64,000 nt of DNA from Persephonella marina EX-H1. Its GTDB lineage: Bacteria > Aquificota > Aquificia > Aquificales > Hydrogenothermaceae. The stretch covers positions 124,001-188,000 of the forward strand of contig NC_012440.1 in assembly GCF_000021565.1 (NCBI RefSeq), written 5' to 3'. Below, in pieces: positions 63,206-64,000 of the stretch. The translations under genes and the position numbers were made by a program. The notes under the pieces are model-generated. The model did no database searches. It had not been told where the DNA came from and saw only the letters and a program-made list of their open reading frames with translations. Within the stretch, counting starts at the first letter, position 1. The number at the start of each line of letters is the position of its first letter.

Positions 63206-64000
63206 TTATTTGTCTTCCACTTTTTCTAATATATCAAAAAGAGAAGGATTTTTTTGTTGAGTTTTTTTTCTGTATTTCCCTACAAATTCTCCTTTTTCTT
63301 TTCTTTCTTTGAATGTTTTTTTAACTACATGTTTAGATATTTCTTCTTGAGCTTTAGGAATCTCAAACTGATAATTTTCCAATCTTTTTAAAGCATAATC
63401 TGTATATTCTTGAGATATATCTATTCCTAAATAATGATGTCCTAATATTTTAGCTGCTACTAAAGTTGTCCCACTACCACAGTATGGATCTATAACTAAT
63501 TTCCCACGCTCTTCATCAAATATGGAATATATTATTCTTACAGGTAGTGCTATAGGAAACGGTGCAGGGTGAGGATTATTATTTTCAGGCAATAACCTCC
63601 AAATTGATGTTAACAAAGCATGTCTGGATTTAAGTTCTTTACCTATTTTATTATTCCCTATTGGTTTATATAACCAGTAAATTCTCTCTTCTACTTGCCA
63701 AAATCTCCATCCCCTTAAATTAGCTGCTATCATCCTATCCCATATAATTTCCTGTCTTATAATCCATTTTGTTTTTCTTAACCAGTCCATAGGATGAAAC
63801 ATTATGCCTTTTTCCCATCTTATTTTATGATTGTAAAAAAAAGAACCACCCGGTTTTATAATTCTATAAAGCTCGTTTAATACTTTTATTTGAGTTTCTT
63901 GATATACTTCTTCAGGTAGGTTGTCTGTAGCTCCTTTATATGTTATTTTGTCTACTAACCAACCTTTTTTATCTTCTCTCTTATTGTAAGGAGGTGAAGT
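63206..64000 (-). CDS. DNA (N4-cytosine or N6-adenine) methyltransferase, 5' part outside window
   Basis: SAM-dependent DNA methyltransferase of the beta order. The catalytic TSPPY motif is at the window edge, followed by LYRIIKPGGSFFY. The SAM-binding DPYCGSGTTLVAAK and GIDISQEYTDYALKRL lie toward the C-terminus. The frame is open from 64000 to the stop at 63206 (264 codons) and continues beyond the window, so the ATG at 63802 is an internal methionine, not the start. The TSPPY form is common in N4-cytosine enzymes. A restriction partner, if any, lies outside. It is convergent with the PilB gene, 2 bp apart. Confidence 0.9.
   Translation of the reverse strand, partial: TSPPYNKREDKKGWLVDKITYKGATDNLPEEVYQETQIKVLNELYRIIKPGGSFFYNHKIRWEKGIMFHPMDWLRKTKWIIRQEIIWDRMIAANLRGWRFWQVEERIYWLYKPIGNNKIGKELKSRHALLTSIWRLLPENNNPHPAPFPIALPVRIIYSIFDEERGKLVIDPYCGSGTTLVAAKILGHHYLGIDISQEYTDYALKRLENYQFEIPKAQEEISKHVVKKTFKERKEKGEFVGKYRKKTQQKNPSLFDILEKVEDK

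Noticed and set aside
63206-63802. Treating the methyltransferase as a complete 198-residue protein
   Set aside because: The frame stays open upstream to base 64000 and includes the catalytic TSPPY motif, so the ATG at 63802 is internal.

Overview
The window is a dense, AT-rich stretch of a bacterial chromosome that looks like a thermophilic member of the Aquificota, family Hydrogenothermaceae, most likely Persephonella or a close relative. This is inferred from the mix of genes: ATP synthase genes split into two clusters, with both b and b' stalk subunits and a signal-peptide-bearing subunit c; a fused NuoCD beside NuoI; a thermophile-type protein disulfide oxidoreductase homologue; and a normal rpmH-rnpA-yidD-yidC-mnmE block. 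Aquifex itself lacks a recognisable bacterial RNase P, so rnpA points away from the Aquificaceae. TTG start codons with good Shine-Dalgarno sites are common. No rRNA genes, CRISPR array, insertion sequence or complete prophage was seen.

Layout. 1-5284 (minus): rseP (cut by the left edge), dxr, a thioredoxin-fold protein, then nuoI and nuoCD. 5403-7323: pgpA, a small membrane gene and agmatine deiminase. 7274-16528 (minus): SH3 protein, tadA, cmk, a GH15 glycosidase, moaD, a free-standing RibD-type reductase, a CDP-alcohol phosphatidyltransferase, and ilvC, a secreted unknown, ilvN and ilvB. 16626-21364 (minus): trmFO, a cation/proton antiporter, moaE, a thioredoxin-like lipoprotein and an aminotransferase. 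21449-31719: tlyA and a LysR regulator (plus); kdsD, ricT, holB and tmk (minus); nfu (plus); glnE (minus); an HtrA-like protease and a sigma factor (plus). 31723-33636 (minus): a 59-residue cysteine protein, dedA and tyrS. 33722-42969 (plus): argD, rnr, atpX-F-H-A-G-D, and a small lipoprotein whose probable start lies inside the atp terminator. 42944-48048 (minus): tsaD, ctpA, a GGDEF-EAL protein and a metallo-beta-lactamase-fold protein. 48155-57273 (plus): aroC, atpB-usp-atpE, rpmH-rnpA-yidD-yidC-mnmE, rho, rpmE and prfA. Then comes tRNA-Arg(ACG), a 1.4-kb low-density segment, tRNA-Ala(GGC), proS, a GAF-PAS protein and a pilB/gspE ATPase. A DNA methyltransferase (minus) runs off the right edge.

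How the genes work together. Most of the window is housekeeping: branched-chain amino acid synthesis (ilvBN, ilvC), arginine and aromatic steps (argD, aroC), nitrogen control (glnE), isoprenoid and phospholipid synthesis (dxr, pgpA, CDP-alcohol transferase), energy conservation (Nuo subunits, F1Fo ATP synthase), translation (tyrS, proS, prfA, two ribosomal proteins, trmFO, mnmE, tadA, tsaD) and envelope maintenance (rseP, htrA, ctpA, yidC, dedA, kdsD).

The unusual parts are the tRNA-bounded segment at 57354-58744, which holds tiny membrane and cysteine-rich ORFs and a possible integrase remnant; the paired c-di-GMP enzyme and metallo-beta-lactamase-fold protein; the stress-protein gene between the two Fo subunit genes; the coding start embedded in the atp terminator; and the hairpin before the sigma-factor gene. 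I found no clear evidence for a wholly new multi-gene system. The segment between the two tRNAs and the c-di-GMP pair are the best places to look.
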